DNA from: Puccinia triticina
Lineage: Eukaryota > Basidiomycota > Pucciniomycetes > Pucciniales > Pucciniaceae
NCBI RefSeq assembly: GCF_026914185.1
Contig: NC_070558.1
Location: 1,240,001-1,304,000, forward strand
Reading direction: 5' to 3'
DNA: 64,000 nt
A model generated the notes under the pieces. That model worked only from the letters and a program-made list of their open reading frames with translations. It ran no database searches and was not told where the DNA came from. Each line of letters begins with the position of its first letter. The first letter of the stretch is position 1. A program made the position numbers and the translations under genes. Shown here piece by piece: positions 23,075-34,159 of the stretch.

Positions 23075-23560
23075 ACATACCCAACTGGCCATTGAGTTTT
23101 GTGTCACTCAATGGCCGGTACAGACCCGACTGGCCATCAAGTGTTGTGTCAATCAATGGCCGGTACAGACCAACCCGACTGGCCATCGAGTGTTGTGTCA
23201 CTCAATGGCTGGTACAGACCCGACCGGCCATCAAGTGTTGTGTCACTCCAGACCCAACTGGCCATTGAGTTGTGTCGCTCGATGGTTGGTACAAACCCAA
23301 CCGGCCGTCAAGTGTTTTGTCACTTGATGGCCGGTATAGACCCAACTGGCCATCAAGTTGTTGTGTCACTCAATGGCCGGTATAGACCCAACTGGCCATT
23401 GAGTGTTGCACTGTTGTGTTGCTCGATGGCCGGTGCAAACCCAACCGGTCGTCGAGTGTTGTGTCACTCGATGGCCGGTATAGACCCAACTGGCCATTGA
23501 GTTGCGTGCGTAATCACGGGCCGGTTGAGTGGCCGGCTCACACTCAATGGCCGGTATGCG
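23075..23560. repeat. minisatellite of GGCCATTGAGT...ACTCAATGGCCGGTACAGACC units
   Basis: Roughly ten units of 45-50 bp. Each is a hairpin-forming pair of half-sites (GGCCATTGAGT / ACTCAATGGCC) around a short TTGTGTC core, followed by GGTACAGACCCAAC. Confidence 0.8.
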
Positions 23561-23770
23561 GGTGTGATTGGGGATAGGTGAAAACACCCTTGAGGGGGTG
23601 TTTCTGACCTTTTTCCTGCTCCTGGACCTGATCTCCTGGAGCCTTTTTCGAAGAAGGAAATCAGGTCCGCATGAGAGGTTCCAGGTCCATTTTCTTCCTG
23701 ATTCCTGGGACCTGCGCGACCTGATTTTTAACTGTGAAACCCCCTATTGTATCTAGTCAGTAATATAATA

Positions 23771-23970
23771 AGGGGGTTCACAATCGAAATTTACAAAACT
23801 TTGGGACACATTTTAAGGTGTTTATGAACATTTTTTAAAAAAATTGATAAGTTGTACTGATTGATCTGTATCACCTGCTACTGTGCATTTTCCCAAAATT
23901 TTAAAATTTTGTTCATAAAGGCCTTAAATTTGCCTCCAAAGTTTAGTAAAATTCAATTGTGAACCCCCCT
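23771..23970. mobile_element. 200-bp Tc1/mariner-like MITE
   Basis: Terminal repeats AGGGGGTTCACAAT and ATTGTGAACCCCCCT continue inward for about 35 bp. TA is duplicated on both sides (23769-23770, 23971-23972). No coding capacity. Confidence 0.85.
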
Positions 23971-24272
23971 TAGAAACACAGCGCTTTGGCTGAGCGCGCT
24001 CCGACCTGTACTGGGTTTATATCCGGTTGATTTCTTCAGAAATCAGATTTTAGAAAAGAAAAATGAGTGTGAAGACAGAGGGGAGATGGTCTCAAATTAT
24101 ATCAGGAGGAGAGGATAAAAGCCTGCTGTACACCCAAAATTTAAAAGGTTGGGTGTTGTCAAGGTTGAGTTCTGGTGGTTCAAAGAAAAGCACTACCAAA
24201 ACCCAAATTTCTCTCACGCAAACATTCCAGATAAGCTCCCTCTGGCAAAGCCTCAGACAATAGAAGAACTTA

Positions 24273-24433
24273 GGCCCCGTTTGGCTGCCACGTTATACGT
24301 CATAAATGGTTGAATTTATGACGCGCGACCCCCGGGGGTTTCAAAGTTTTGGTAGTAACGGGGGGCGAACTTTGGGTCGCGGCGTCATAAATTTAACAAT
24401 TTATGACGTATAACGCGGCAGCCAAACGGGGCC
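24273..24433. mobile_element. 161-bp PIF/Harbinger-like MITE
   Basis: Ends GGCCCCGTTTGGCTGCCACG and its near-inverse, then inverted ATACGTCATAAAT. The 3-bp target duplication is TTA (24270-24272, 24434-24436), as expected for PIF/Harbinger elements. Confidence 0.88.
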
Positions 24434-24645
24434 TTAGTTAAGTTTGGATCAACAACAAGGATGAGACAAGCAAGAAGGGGACACATTTTGATGTGGTTTA
24501 GTAAATTACAGGTTCAATATATAGCTGAAGTTGGACATGCAGCTCACCCAAACAACCTCAACTAACCTCTAATCAGAAAAGTCCAAAACCACTATGACAA
24601 AGATTGTACCACTTGGCAATGCAATCACGTCCCATGGGTGTAAAA

Positions 24646-27600
24646 TAAAGATGGCAATCGGGACCCGGGTACCCGCCACGGGTACCCGTACCGCCGACCT
24701 TTTTTGGCCAAAATAGATACCCGTACCCGTAATCGTACCTGTGGACGGGTGTCGGCGGTACTTTGGCGGTGTACCCGCGGGTATACCGCCTAGACTTGCC
24801 ACAAAAATAACTCAAATATATGTTTATTGCTCTCGTCTGATCACTTCTAATCCACAACTAATACTTTTTTTTCCCTTGTCCTTCGAACTTCCCTTCTCCT
24901 TAGCATTTGACCTTTTCTCCTGCTGAATTTGAGCCTTCCATTTAGCCAGGAGGCCATCCTCAATCAATCCATTCCTCGAGTAGAAGGCCACCGTCATGCC
25001 CCTGCTCAATGATCGCGCTGAGAGCCGGTGCCTCTTTGCTGACACATAATCGCGGCCAAAACTGAAAGCCCTTTCAACATCAACCGATGTAGCTGACATA
25101 TCAGACCGTCAGTGCATGTATCAATGAAGGACACAAAGAAACCAACTCACCTGGACAACTCAAGATATTGAGTGCCATCTGCATGAGACCCCCATGAGTG
25201 TTTCCAGATCGCTTTTGGTTCATCCACCACTTGAGTGGATTTACGGGTTCGTCGCCTTCCAATACTAGCCCGCCTGCGAGCCACACGTCCAATGCATCTG
25301 TTGAGCAGCGTCCACCTCGGGCAGCAGCAGCACTTCCAAGGCCAGCCAACATACCAGTCTTGGGCTGAGGGACACGAACTCAAGTGGATTAGCATGTAGA
25401 AAAAATTGTTCTATGAATAAATAGAAATCAAGTCTTACCTTGTTGTTAGATGATGATGAGGGGGTCATTGGGATGACTGCAGGCTTGTAAAAAGATACCC
25501 ACATCTCCCGGGTTAGCCGTATCGCTTCGACGATCCACTCGGGTTCCCAATTTGCTAACTTGAAGTATTCATCCCTAAAAGATGGGTGGAGGACTGAATC
25601 ATGTGTGTTAGTGACAAGGAAGTGATATTTATCAATATGAAAGCAAGAAATTAAACTTACCAATAGCTATCCTATAAAGAGGGGAAGTGTCAGTAAGGCT
25701 GTAGTATTTGTTGGTCACCTTTAACCCAAGCCGACAGGCATTCCTTAACGCCGGTGGATAAGCTGAACTGCTGATCACTGACGAAAAATGCTCAGTGATT
25801 TGATCAATGAAGACAACGATATTTGATAATCAAGGTGAGGCAGAGACCGATATTTGAAGTGTGATCTCATTGAAGAGCTTCAGTACATCAACGAGATCGC
25901 GCGCCAAGTCGAAATCGGACTCGTCCAAGTAGTGCTTACGGTCGATTCCGTGCCACTTATGACGTTGCCACTCAACGCTTGAGTGAAGCAAAGAAAATAC
26001 ATATCAGCATAGGGATACAAGTAATAAAATCAGCTGAAATAAGAATGACTTACATGCCATCCTTGCATCTGATGATGCTGGAGAGTTGCGTATAGGTGGA
26101 ATTCCATCGCGTACAAACGTCTCTTCCAACCGTATGAGGGGTGGAACACTCCTTTTCGCTACATATTTCTTTGAACAAGTTCCTTGAGTTGGGGGAGTAC
26201 CTAAGTTTTTTAGCAATTGCACGGAACTGGTAGGGAGAAAGGCATCAGTCAGACTTGCTTGAAAGGAAATAAGCAGGAAGCTATCTTACTTTAGCCAAGC
26301 TTTGTTTACAGCCACTTGTGGTGTATCGATCCTCTTCGTCCTCGTCGCTAGCGTTATCAATATCATCCAGCTCGAGCATTGTAGAGTCCTCAACAAGTTG
26401 AGTATCATCCTCGCTTGCGGTAGATTCTCCATCTTCGGAAACAATATCTTTCTCAATGTCAAGACTTGAATGTGAAAAACAGGCCGGTCAGTCTCTTGAC
26501 ATGAAACAAATAAGATTCCCGTTTGGACTCACGGTATTATTTGGTCAGCTGCAATGTCGTTGTCGCTCTCTGAATCTGAATTGTCTGAATGATCCCGATC
26601 CGATGTAGTTTGGGTATTTGAAGTCCTTGCTCTCTTGTGATTTCCAAATGGTCGGAGGATACCTTGGACAATTAGATTGAGAACGTGCGCGAAACATCGT
26701 ATCCACTCGGACTCCCCTTTAAAACGAGCCCACTTCTGCTTCTTGAGCTCCCTTACCATAACTCCATTGTTGGCCGCGCTGTCGCTGACAATGCCACAGA
26801 TCTGGGTAAAAATGTAGTTGATGAGCTGGTTGAACAATAAGAAAAAGTTGAAGAAAGAGAACCAAGATCGAAGATACAATACCTTATGCTGAATACCAAA
26901 CTTCTGCACTACCAAGCTGACAGTCTCGGCTAAGTACTCACCGGTGTGCCGATGGGAGAGTCGAATGAAATCAAGAGGCATTGCCTCCAGCTTCAAGTCA
27001 TCGGATTTGAGCTCATGCAATCGGTAGATTACAATCCCGAGAATTTCAAAGCCGTTAGGTGACTGCCACATGTCGACTCCTAAGTACAACGCCCCTGTGT
27101 GTGACTAAATAACAAAAAGAAATTGTTATTTGGGTGATATGATCTGAGGAAATGAAATCACTTACTTTGAGAACAGCCTTGTACTCTTGCTGGATAGCCG
27201 AGTACAGCATATGGATATCCCTCGAAACCGTCCTTCTGGTTGGTAAATGAGCAACAACGACTGGATGGAGGATGGCCCGATGGCTATCATCAGCAAGCGC
27301 CAAAAAGGGCCTTGCGGCCTCGGCGCACCAGGTTGCACACAATTGTGAAACCTAAATAAGAACAGAAAAGTAGATAAATATTAGCTGTGCAGCTTGTTGT
27401 TGAAAATTAGAAGGCTCACTTCTTTGGGATTGATATCCCCCGTCCCCTTGATTCCAACACTCGCAAGCGACCGGGTGGTTGATTTTTCGTTTTGTTTCCG
27501 AAGACAGTTTGCAGCGTGCTTGATCAAGTTGCTGCAAGAAGAGTCGCCGGTGGGGCGGTTGATCTTGGTTCCACATCTGGAGTTGGATTTAAGGGGATAT

Positions 27601-28301
27601 CAGGGAGGAGTTGGGATCAGTCATCAAAAAAAGAAAACGACTTACATTTTGCATGGATATGCAATCATTCGGCGGCCATGCTTGTCTACTTGATTAGATA
27701 GCTCGGGTGTCGAGTAAGATTTATAACTTGCGCTGATGGCGTTTGCAGCGATCTTCTGGGCCTTTTCTGAAATTCAAGTAAAAGGTAGGGTCAGAACGCA
27801 ATTTCTTGATTGATACAATAATATTTTATGATTACTCACCTAGCTCCTCCCGATCGGTCAGTGTAGTTCCTGGTGCAGGCTCTGCGGTACCCGATTCGCT
27901 TTCGTTGGGCTTGGTGTCTTTTTGAGTAGATCGAGGATTTGGAGAGGAAGCAACCGACGATTCAATTGAGGTGTTTGGTTTTTTTTGCTTGCGGCCTGAC
28001 ATGGTGGTTGATTCTGGGTGGTTGGTTCCGGGTGAGATGCTGGATATGCAGATATCATGGCGGGCTTGGATATGAAGTACACGCCCCCCCCCCCCTCCCC
28101 CTACGGGGGCGGGGAACGGCCGCCGGCGCGCGCCATGCGCAACAAAACTTTGGAGGGTACCCGGGTACGTACCCGCCAACCCAAGAAAATCAGGGACACG
28201 TACCCGTACCCGGACACGCCAGGCGGTCCCAAACGGGTGTGGGCGGGTACCCTCCAACGGGTGGGGGGTACCCGCCCGCGGGTACCCGTTTGCCATCTTT
28301 A
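24646..28301 (-). mobile_element. hAT DNA transposon, copy 2 (3.66 kb)
   Basis: Ends TAAAGATGGCAA and TTTGCCATCTTTA with a perfect 8-bp target duplication GTGTAAAA (24638-24645, 28302-28309). Dense GGTACCCG subterminal repeats lie at both ends (24660-24790, 28150-28290). Same family and same length class as copy 1 but in opposite orientation and at a different target. Confidence 0.95.
24824..28002 (-). CDS. hAT transposase, multi-exon, mostly open
   Basis: Starts with MSGRKQKKPN at 28002 and ends near 24824. The exons mirror copy 1: BED-like finger (CGTKINR...LIKHAANCLRK), VSQLCATWCAEAARPF, the core blocks YLGVDMWQSPNGFEILG and CGIVSDSAANNGVMV, an acidic Asp/Ser region, then NPLKWWMNQK and ATSVDVERAFSFGRDYV of the dimerisation domain, ending in a Lys-rich tail. 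Coding exons look largely intact. One in-frame TGA (25832-25830) sits at the position where copy 1 also has TGA. Splice borders are approximate. Confidence 0.8.
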
Positions 28302-28309
28302 GTGTAAAA

Positions 28310-29591
28310 TCCATATTTCTGAATTACAGTCACTCCCTAGCTTTCAGCCTTAATTAATTCCCTCCTGAGTTTGGCCTCCCTCTGCCACTGGGTATGCCTG
28401 AGAGATATCACATTTTTTTGAAGCGAAGACTGGAGTGGGGCAGTCCGAGATCAGGGATGCGGAAAAATGAGAAAATTGTCACAGATGACAGGGATATGGA
28501 TGGCACGTGAGAGTGAGTCTCCGCGGATGTGGTTCTGGAAAGGGCACAGCAGAAAAAATAGAGGAGAACCAATGATTTGATTTGCATGACAATGCTATGA
28601 TATAAATAGAATGTACATGCAACAGACTTGTGGTTCTGAGATTAAATGAATAAGAAACTATTTTGAATAAAGTACAATCTTTGAGACTACACATGAAGAT
28701 GTAAATGACTATCATAAATCTACTACTCAGGGTTCATGGACTACAAGGTGTAAGCTAGAAGTTAACTTACTAGTGATGCTTAAAGAAAGACAAAATCAAT
28801 AAAGAATAAATTCAGAGACAACATGAAGAGGTATGAGTAAGAAGAAGGAGTCAGAATTTCAACAACTTTCTGTTGCCTTTTTGTGTTAAGTTTCCTGTAG
28901 GACACTGGCTTCTTATAATCCAAATTTACATCTAAACTTAGAATTTCCAGAAGGCTGGCTATCTCCTGACACCTTTTACTCCTTCAAAAACCCAAGATAT
29001 GAGGAATGTAGTCAAAAACCTACATGATGGCTAGAGCAGCCACTGCATGAGTTTTGTCCCTTTTTTCCTTTGGCTAATAGCCAGAGAAAATAATGCCATT
29101 TTCTTCGGCTAAAAGCCAAAGAACAGCGGAGCTGGCTGGGCCAGCTCCACCAAACTTAGTCAGTCCCTCTTCTGAGGGGCGGGCAGGGGTCCCTCGCGCG
29201 AAGCGCGAGCCTCCAAAGGAGGGACTTGGGACTAAGCGGCAAAATTTGGCGTGAATCCTGAGTACAGCTTTCACCCATTTGGCTGGTGTGAAAGTTTGGC
29301 ACCGCTTTTCTATAGGATCTTGGTGGCCAAATGGGCCGCCCAGGTGCCCAATTGAAGGTCTGCATCTGACCTTCAAGACTACATAGGCCACATGTTGATG
29401 CCTTGAATGGCCTTAAAGCTACAAGGATGTCAAGTCATGGAATCATGATTCCAGGATTGATCTTACACCATACTATTGGATAAGTACACAAAAGTTTCAA
29501 TTACTTCTAATAAGTACATGAAGTATGTTTATTGTTTGAATTGAACAACGAACTATATTTGGTATGCAGGCCACACATAAAATAGGGGGTG
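28310..29591. other. intergenic, no gene recognised
   Basis: AT-rich, stop-rich. Positions 29090-29230 hold a short GC-rich block with GGCGCGAAGCGCGAG-like self-complementary sequence and AGTCCCTC...GAGGGACT arms, similar to pieces near 49200 and suggestive of a small foldback repeat. Confidence 0.45.
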
Positions 29592-29728
29592 TCAAAGTAG
29601 ACCCGCGCGTGTATGCAGGTCACTTTGCATAACCCAGTTTTTTGGGGAGACTGCAAGTTGACGTTCAACATTTGAGTTGAACACCGGCTTGCCTTGCCTT
29701 GCAAGTGGCATGCGCGGGTCTACTTTGA
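29592..29728. mobile_element. short inverted-repeat element (candidate MITE)
   Basis: TCAAAGTAGACCCGCGCG at the left is inverted as CGCGGGTCTACTTTGA at the right, with a second pair of GCAGGTCACTTTGC-like blocks inside. No clear target duplication. Confidence 0.6.
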
Positions 29729-30114
29729 ATCCTGCTAATGTGTACAGGAGTTGAAAAAAACATGCTCTGTTCACTGGGAAAAGCTCGGCATGGTTTTTGA
29801 AAGCATCTCCAGCAGCTCTACAAGGGGCTTGATGGATGGTGGATGGCTGGCTGTCTGCGAAAGAAGCTAGGCTTCAAGGCCGTGCCACTCATGAGCCTGC
29901 CTGGGCAGTGGTTGATGTGTAATAAGGGATCCTTTGAAAATTGGGGGTTGGCCAAGCCTTAGGTGCGTCAGGATTCACACCAAAGCTTAACGCTTGGGGG
30001 CAAGCCTCTCTGTGAGACAGAGACCCTGCGGGGCCCTCCTCCAGAGAGGCTTTTTTAAGCTTGCAGCTCCACTGGAGCTGGCGCTGGATCTGGTGCACTG
30101 GCTGGCGGTGGATG
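29729..30114. other. intergenic, nothing recognised
   Basis: Contains a small inverted pair near 30000-30052 (AAGCCTCTCTG / AGAGAGGCTTTTTT). No gene. Confidence 0.4.
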
Positions 30115-30425
30115 ATCCATACATTGAATTGGTGTATCCAATACATACCAATACAACTTACTGTTGTATTGGATACAAAGCAATACAATATATTGTTGTA
30201 TCCATAAAATAGCAATACATTGTATTATGCGTATCAGATACGTACCCATACATACCAATAAGTATCCAATACATACCAATACATGCCAAATACATACCAA
30301 TACATACCAATACATATCCGATACATGCCGATACGTATCTGATAAACACCAATAAGTATCCAATACATACCAATCCATATCCAATACATGCCGATACGTA
30401 TCCAATAAACACCAATACAGATTTG
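30115..30425. repeat. CCAATACATAC minisatellite
   Basis: About 25 units of 11-13 bp (CCAATACATAC, GATACGTATC variants), with an inverted start around 30160-30200 (TTGTATTGGATAC). Frames rich in Tyr/Ile or Trp/Val on either strand are products of the repeat. Confidence 0.85.
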
Positions 30426-30530
30426 ATTCAGTGTACTATACACCTTGCCAAGTGTTTTTAAAAATAACAGCCCTAACCCCTAAAACCCAACCCCCAAAAA
30501 CCCGCCCCCTAACCCCCAAATGGGGCATGA

Positions 30531-30612
30531 GGGAAGTGGGAATTGAACCAGCAACCTTGCTGTAATAGGGTTTGCAGCGCAGCTGCAAACCACTGGATGT
30601 GCTGCCCAGGTT
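30531..30612 (-). ncRNA. tRNA-like (SINE-type) remnant
   Basis: On the minus strand a B box, GGTTCAATTCC, lies about 50 nt downstream of an A-box-like CCAGTGGTTTGC. No full cloverleaf. A CCAACCCCCAAAAACCCGCC-type C-rich stretch lies beside it. Confidence 0.35.
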
Positions 30613-30830
30613 TTGCTGCTAGTTTCCTATGAAATCAGCTCTGCCAGCCCGGCCAGCTCCAGCGCTCCTTTGGCTTTTATCCAAAGAATTATAGTGTCAC
30701 AGGGGCACTGCATTGCTGTTCTTTGTTCTGGCTCCCACGGGATTTGGAGTGAACAAGCACAAAGGCATGCTCCCACAATCATGTTGCAGTGTTTCAACTG
30801 TCTTGGATCCGTCAGAGCAGGATGATGTAA

Positions 30831-32020
30831 GACTCAAAAGGTGTCGTGAGACCCTTTTGCTGAATGGCGAAAGGTATGGATGAGGTGCAAAACTCTGCCT
30901 TTCTGGATATCAGAAAACAAGACCACCAAGCTAAGCTTGGCAGTTTTATTCAGTGATAAGAATATGTTCGGAGATGAAGAGTATAGTTGGATTGTATGGT
31001 GGAAAGTTTGAAGTGTCTAAGAAACAGATGAGATGTCTGAAATGGGCAGAAAATACTGATGACTTAGTCGGGGCTTGAACCCAGGTCCGTGAGCAGAGGG
31101 TATATATGGTGTTGCAAGCGCGTCTGGGCACATACCCAACTCCCGCTTGGCCGAGTGCCTCCGGAGGTTGGGTATGTGCCCAGCGGGCTTGATCGGGCAG
31201 CTTGCACGGGGGCAGAGCTTGGCACACAGCCAAGTCCCGCTTGGCCGAGATCAAGCTCTGGGCCGATGGCAACACGCCGGTCATGAGACGCCAGCCCTCG
31301 TCTCTGCCTCAACAGGAAAGAACAACGTGCCCTCAAGGAGGGGAAACGTGCTCCCTTCTTGACATCGCACATTGGATATCAACAAGGGAGCTTTGCCTTC
31401 TCAATGGTTGGTCTAGTGTAGGCTGGTCATTGGGGAGGAAAGACTCCCTTCACGGTGGGCAATACTTGTATTGATCATCAAGAAGGGAGTCTTCCCTTCT
31501 CGATGACCGGTTTGTAGACTGACCATTGAGGAGGGAAACTTCTCTCCTTGATGGCCGGCACAGTGTTTGGCGTGCGTGGCACCCTTGCTTGAAATCGGCC
31601 CAGCGGGGCTTTTTGCCAAACCCCACCCACTTTGCGATATGCCAAGCGGGGGTTGGGAGTGTGCCAGGTGGGCTTGAGGAGTGGCCAAGCGGGCTTTAGC
31701 GTTGGCCATGCGCGCTTGGCCTTTTTTTGGCCAAACTTTGGTGAGTGCCCAGACAGGCTTGCAACACCATAAAGTGAGAAAGAGAAGGTCAAGGTTTGAA
31801 AGCTATGCTTCCACCAGGATTGGAACCCAGTACCTTCAGAGGCTTGTGAAAGGTTTGTGAAACCAACTATGAGTGTGAATTGCAAGTAACTGTGATATGT
31901 ATGTGTAATAAATAACTGTGACAGGTGAATAGATAGATGAGGGGAGCCAGATGGCATGAGGGAAGGAAACAACCGGCAGGCAGAGGCCTCCTTATATAGT
32001 AAACAAAGAGGGGGTCTAAA
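30831..32020 (-). mobile_element. LTR-like retrotransposon remnant (minus orientation), interrupted
   Basis: Shares ordered blocks with 41872-42260: CTCAAAAG, CCTTTTGCTGA, GCGAAAGG, GGATGAGG, CTCTGCCTTTC, and later GCCTCCTT followed by a TATA-like box. Read on the minus strand the TATA (CTATATAAGGAGGC, near 32000) precedes an end CTTTTGAGTCTTACA, as in an LTR. Probably two diverged LTRs of one family. It is interrupted by the element at 31107-31769. Confidence 0.5.
31107..31769. mobile_element. 663-bp TIR element with TA target, carrying palindromic repeats
   Basis: Ends TGGTGTTGCAAGC and GCTTGCAACACCA, continuing GTCTGGGCAC / GTGCCCAGAC. TA flanks both sides (31105-31106, 31770-31771). Inside are CCCGCTTGGCC repeats and four or five GACCATTGAGGAG / CTTGATGGCCGG minisatellite units. 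No transposase. Tc1/mariner-like by target. Confidence 0.8.
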
Positions 32021-32894
32021 TTCTAGGGGGTTACATGAGTGTCATATATATGCAATGTGAAAACAGCGGCCAACTTGTGGTTGAGTATAATAAAAGGAAG
32101 AAAATAAAAGAAACAAAATAATTCAATATGAAATCTTCAATATCCTATGCACAGTATCCTAGAGCTGAGTTGTGTGTGAAACCAGGTGTGAACTCCTATG
32201 TGAAATGTCCTGGACTGGTGTGTGAAAGGTGGTTATTTATGTATCTTCTGATCCAGTAGAGATATGAGGGTGGTTTCAGTGGGTGACTAAGGGTTATTTT
32301 GGCCGTGGATTCCATTTCTGATGTCTATTTGTCTGTATCTTGAGGCGTTTAGAGGGTACTTGTAAAAGTTTGAATTGTTCACCTGCAAACACAGGAATAA
32401 CGACTACAATGACTGTCAGTTTTTTTCCTCAGGAGTGTTGTGAATTGGGTCACAGGGTCACTTGGCTGTGGCTCTCTGCTGCGGAGAAGACTATGTCTCC
32501 TTGGCCAGAGGCTCAGTAGATATTTTCATTAACTATTGCCATCACAGTTACTGCCACTGCAAAACAAAAAAATGGTCATGTCAACTGCAAGGACATGCAG
32601 GATAATCAAGCCATGCTGCCATTGTAACTCCACCTGAATCAGCGGTGGGTAGTTACGATACACTACAATAACCACCGTTATATGTGTAGCATAACGTTTG
32701 CCATTACTGCGCTCAGGCGTTAGCGCACTAGTAACAACCAGTTTTAACCCCAGGCCCGTATCGTAAGGGGCCTGATTTTTTTGGGGTGTTACTCGTGTTA
32801 CTAGTAGCGTAACACGTTAACCACCGGTTAACGGGATAAAGAGGGGCAAATGGCACCCTCTGGATCATATATGGTCCGATATCTGCCCCTCCGT
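32021..32894. other. intergenic with hairpin-rich sequence next to the retrotransposon target
   Basis: From about 32640 on, the DNA is full of short inverted pairs: ACTAGTAAC / GTTACTAGT, GTTAACC / GGTTAAC, and a CAGGCCC / GGGGCCTG stem. The last 10 bases before the target (ATATCTGCCC) pair with GGGCAGATAT beyond the retrotransposon. Confidence 0.55.
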
Positions 32895-33835
32895 TGTGGT
32901 GGCCCCTCTCGTGGCCAGCTAGTCAGGAGCAACACCGCCGCTAGCAAGATCATCAAGGTCCTTCTCTCATCAGGATTTCACCTCAAGATCCTCAAGCCCT
33001 CAAGGATTCACACCTCCCCATTTTTCCCCCCCCTTCTTCCTTCTTCCTCCTTTCCACCTCTCCATTTCCTCTTTCTTTCTCATTCCCCCTTCTCCTTCAT
33101 CCTCAAAATCCCCCCTTTTTCTTCCCCCCCTTTTCTTTTCAGTTTCCATCCCTGTCTCATCTTTCTTGGTCCTAACACAGCATCTGCTGTGGGTTTATTC
33201 CTTGTTTTTGTTTTCTGGCTCCTTCTCTTCTGTTTGGTTTTTTTGTCTGTCTTGAGTGTTTCTTTCTCCTCTGTTCTCCTTCCCTTTCTTTTCTCTGTGT
33301 CTTCTCCTTCTGTCTCATCTCATTGTGATTTCCTCATTTCTTTGTGTTGTGTTTTCTTTTCTCCTTCTTCTGTTGTCTGTTGTGTGTGTGCGCGTGTAGC
33401 GCGCGGAGGATATGATGAAATACATGTGACATGTGGCTCTCCCGGAGTCCAGGTTCGCCGAACTTGGATGATGGGAGAGGCATGGCATTCTGATCCCGAG
33501 AATACGTACCATCACGGAGCTTATAGATCCTATCTTCAGAGTTTCAACTTACGGGCTCCGCCCGCCGATCATCCTTCATCAGAGTTTTCCGGATCTTTTT
33601 CCTTCCTCTTCCTTAAGATCACATCTCCCTTCCCCTCAAACAAAACAACCGCCGCCGAGGATCCAAAACCCCGGCGAACTTCTCAAAACCACCCCCCCCC
33701 CCAAACCACAAAGCTATCCCAGATCCCCCCCATTTTCAGCGCTCAACCTTCACGGACCACTCACCCAGAGGGCAGCCTAAACAGCATCCATCCCCTCACA
33801 CGACTGCCTCCGCTTGTACGGACAGGAGTCCCACA
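32895..33835 (+). repeat. 5' LTR
   Basis: 941 bp, TG...CA ends. A long pyrimidine-rich half (33000-33380) is followed by a GCGCGCGGAGG block and a Pro/Ser-coding-like C-rich end. Long open frames across the LTR arise from the pyrimidine bias. Confidence 0.96.
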
Positions 33836-33837
33836 TT

Positions 33838-33887
33838 TGGTCCCCCGAGCCGGGATCAAACCAGCGACCTCAAGATTTACAGTCTCG
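33838..33887 (+). promoter_or_regulatory. extended primer-binding site complementary to spliced tRNA-Tyr(GUA)
   Basis: Begins TGGTCCCCCGAGCCGGG two bases after the LTR. The reverse complement is a tRNA 3' half with CCA tail: acceptor strand TCGGGGG plus A, T arm GCTGG-TTTGATC-CCGGC, variable AGGTC, and anticodon arm CGAGA-CTGTAAA-TCTTG with anticodon GTA. The CCA and the lack of the usual tRNA-Tyr intron show it was copied from mature tRNA. Ordinary primer sites are 8-18 nt. Confidence 0.9.
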
Positions 33888-34159
33888 GACTGTGGTTTTG
33901 AGGCTGTTTGGCGGTTATATTTCTTTTCTCTTTCTTTTCTTCATATTATCATCCATCTAGAAGTTCCAATAATAGCTGCTGAACTTATCTGGTTCCTCTC
34001 TCCCCTCAATTTGCAAGTTTCGACTGCTTTCATCTCTGGCCGCTCTTCAAGCCGGACTGGTCCTTGTTTCATCGGATCAAGCCGTTTAGGATCGTTCGAA
34101 TCTCTCTCCTTTTTCTGTTTTCCTTCCTAGGGTTCAGCGGCGGGGCACTTGGGTTGTAG

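Larger units (their letters stand above)
16660..23744. mobile_element. composite palindromic TIR element with TA target site, host of a transposon nest
   Basis: The outer ends are GGGGGTTTCA and its inverse, with further paired blocks AAATCAGGT and GCAGG just inside. TA dinucleotides flank both ends (16658-16659, 23745-23746). Inside each end is a GACCGGTAC-type minisatellite, then a shared arm, then a near-palindromic centre around 22420. The left arm is interrupted by the CACC-ended element (17100-21634). Without that insert the element would be about 2.5 kb and close to a perfect foldback. It has no transposase of its own. A Tc1/mariner-like origin is inferred from the TA target. Confidence 0.65.

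Noticed and set aside
27939..28307. Plus-strand Gly/Pro/Arg-rich frames
   Set aside because: They lie over the first transposase exon and GGTACCCG subterminal repeats of hAT copy 2 on the other strand.
30158..30443. Minus-strand frames rich in Tyr, Trp, Ile and Val
   Set aside because: Produced by the CCAATACATAC minisatellite; no start context or family.
30531..31100. B-box words read as PBS of an adjoining retrotransposon
   Set aside because: They are not next to an LTR end in the right orientation and have no CCA complement.
32850..34130. 426-codon open frame across the 5' LTR, repeated as a 375-codon frame across the 3' LTR
   Set aside because: It follows the pyrimidine-rich LTR sequence, crosses LTR and leader borders, and encodes only low-complexity Ser/Phe/Leu and Pro-rich sequence.
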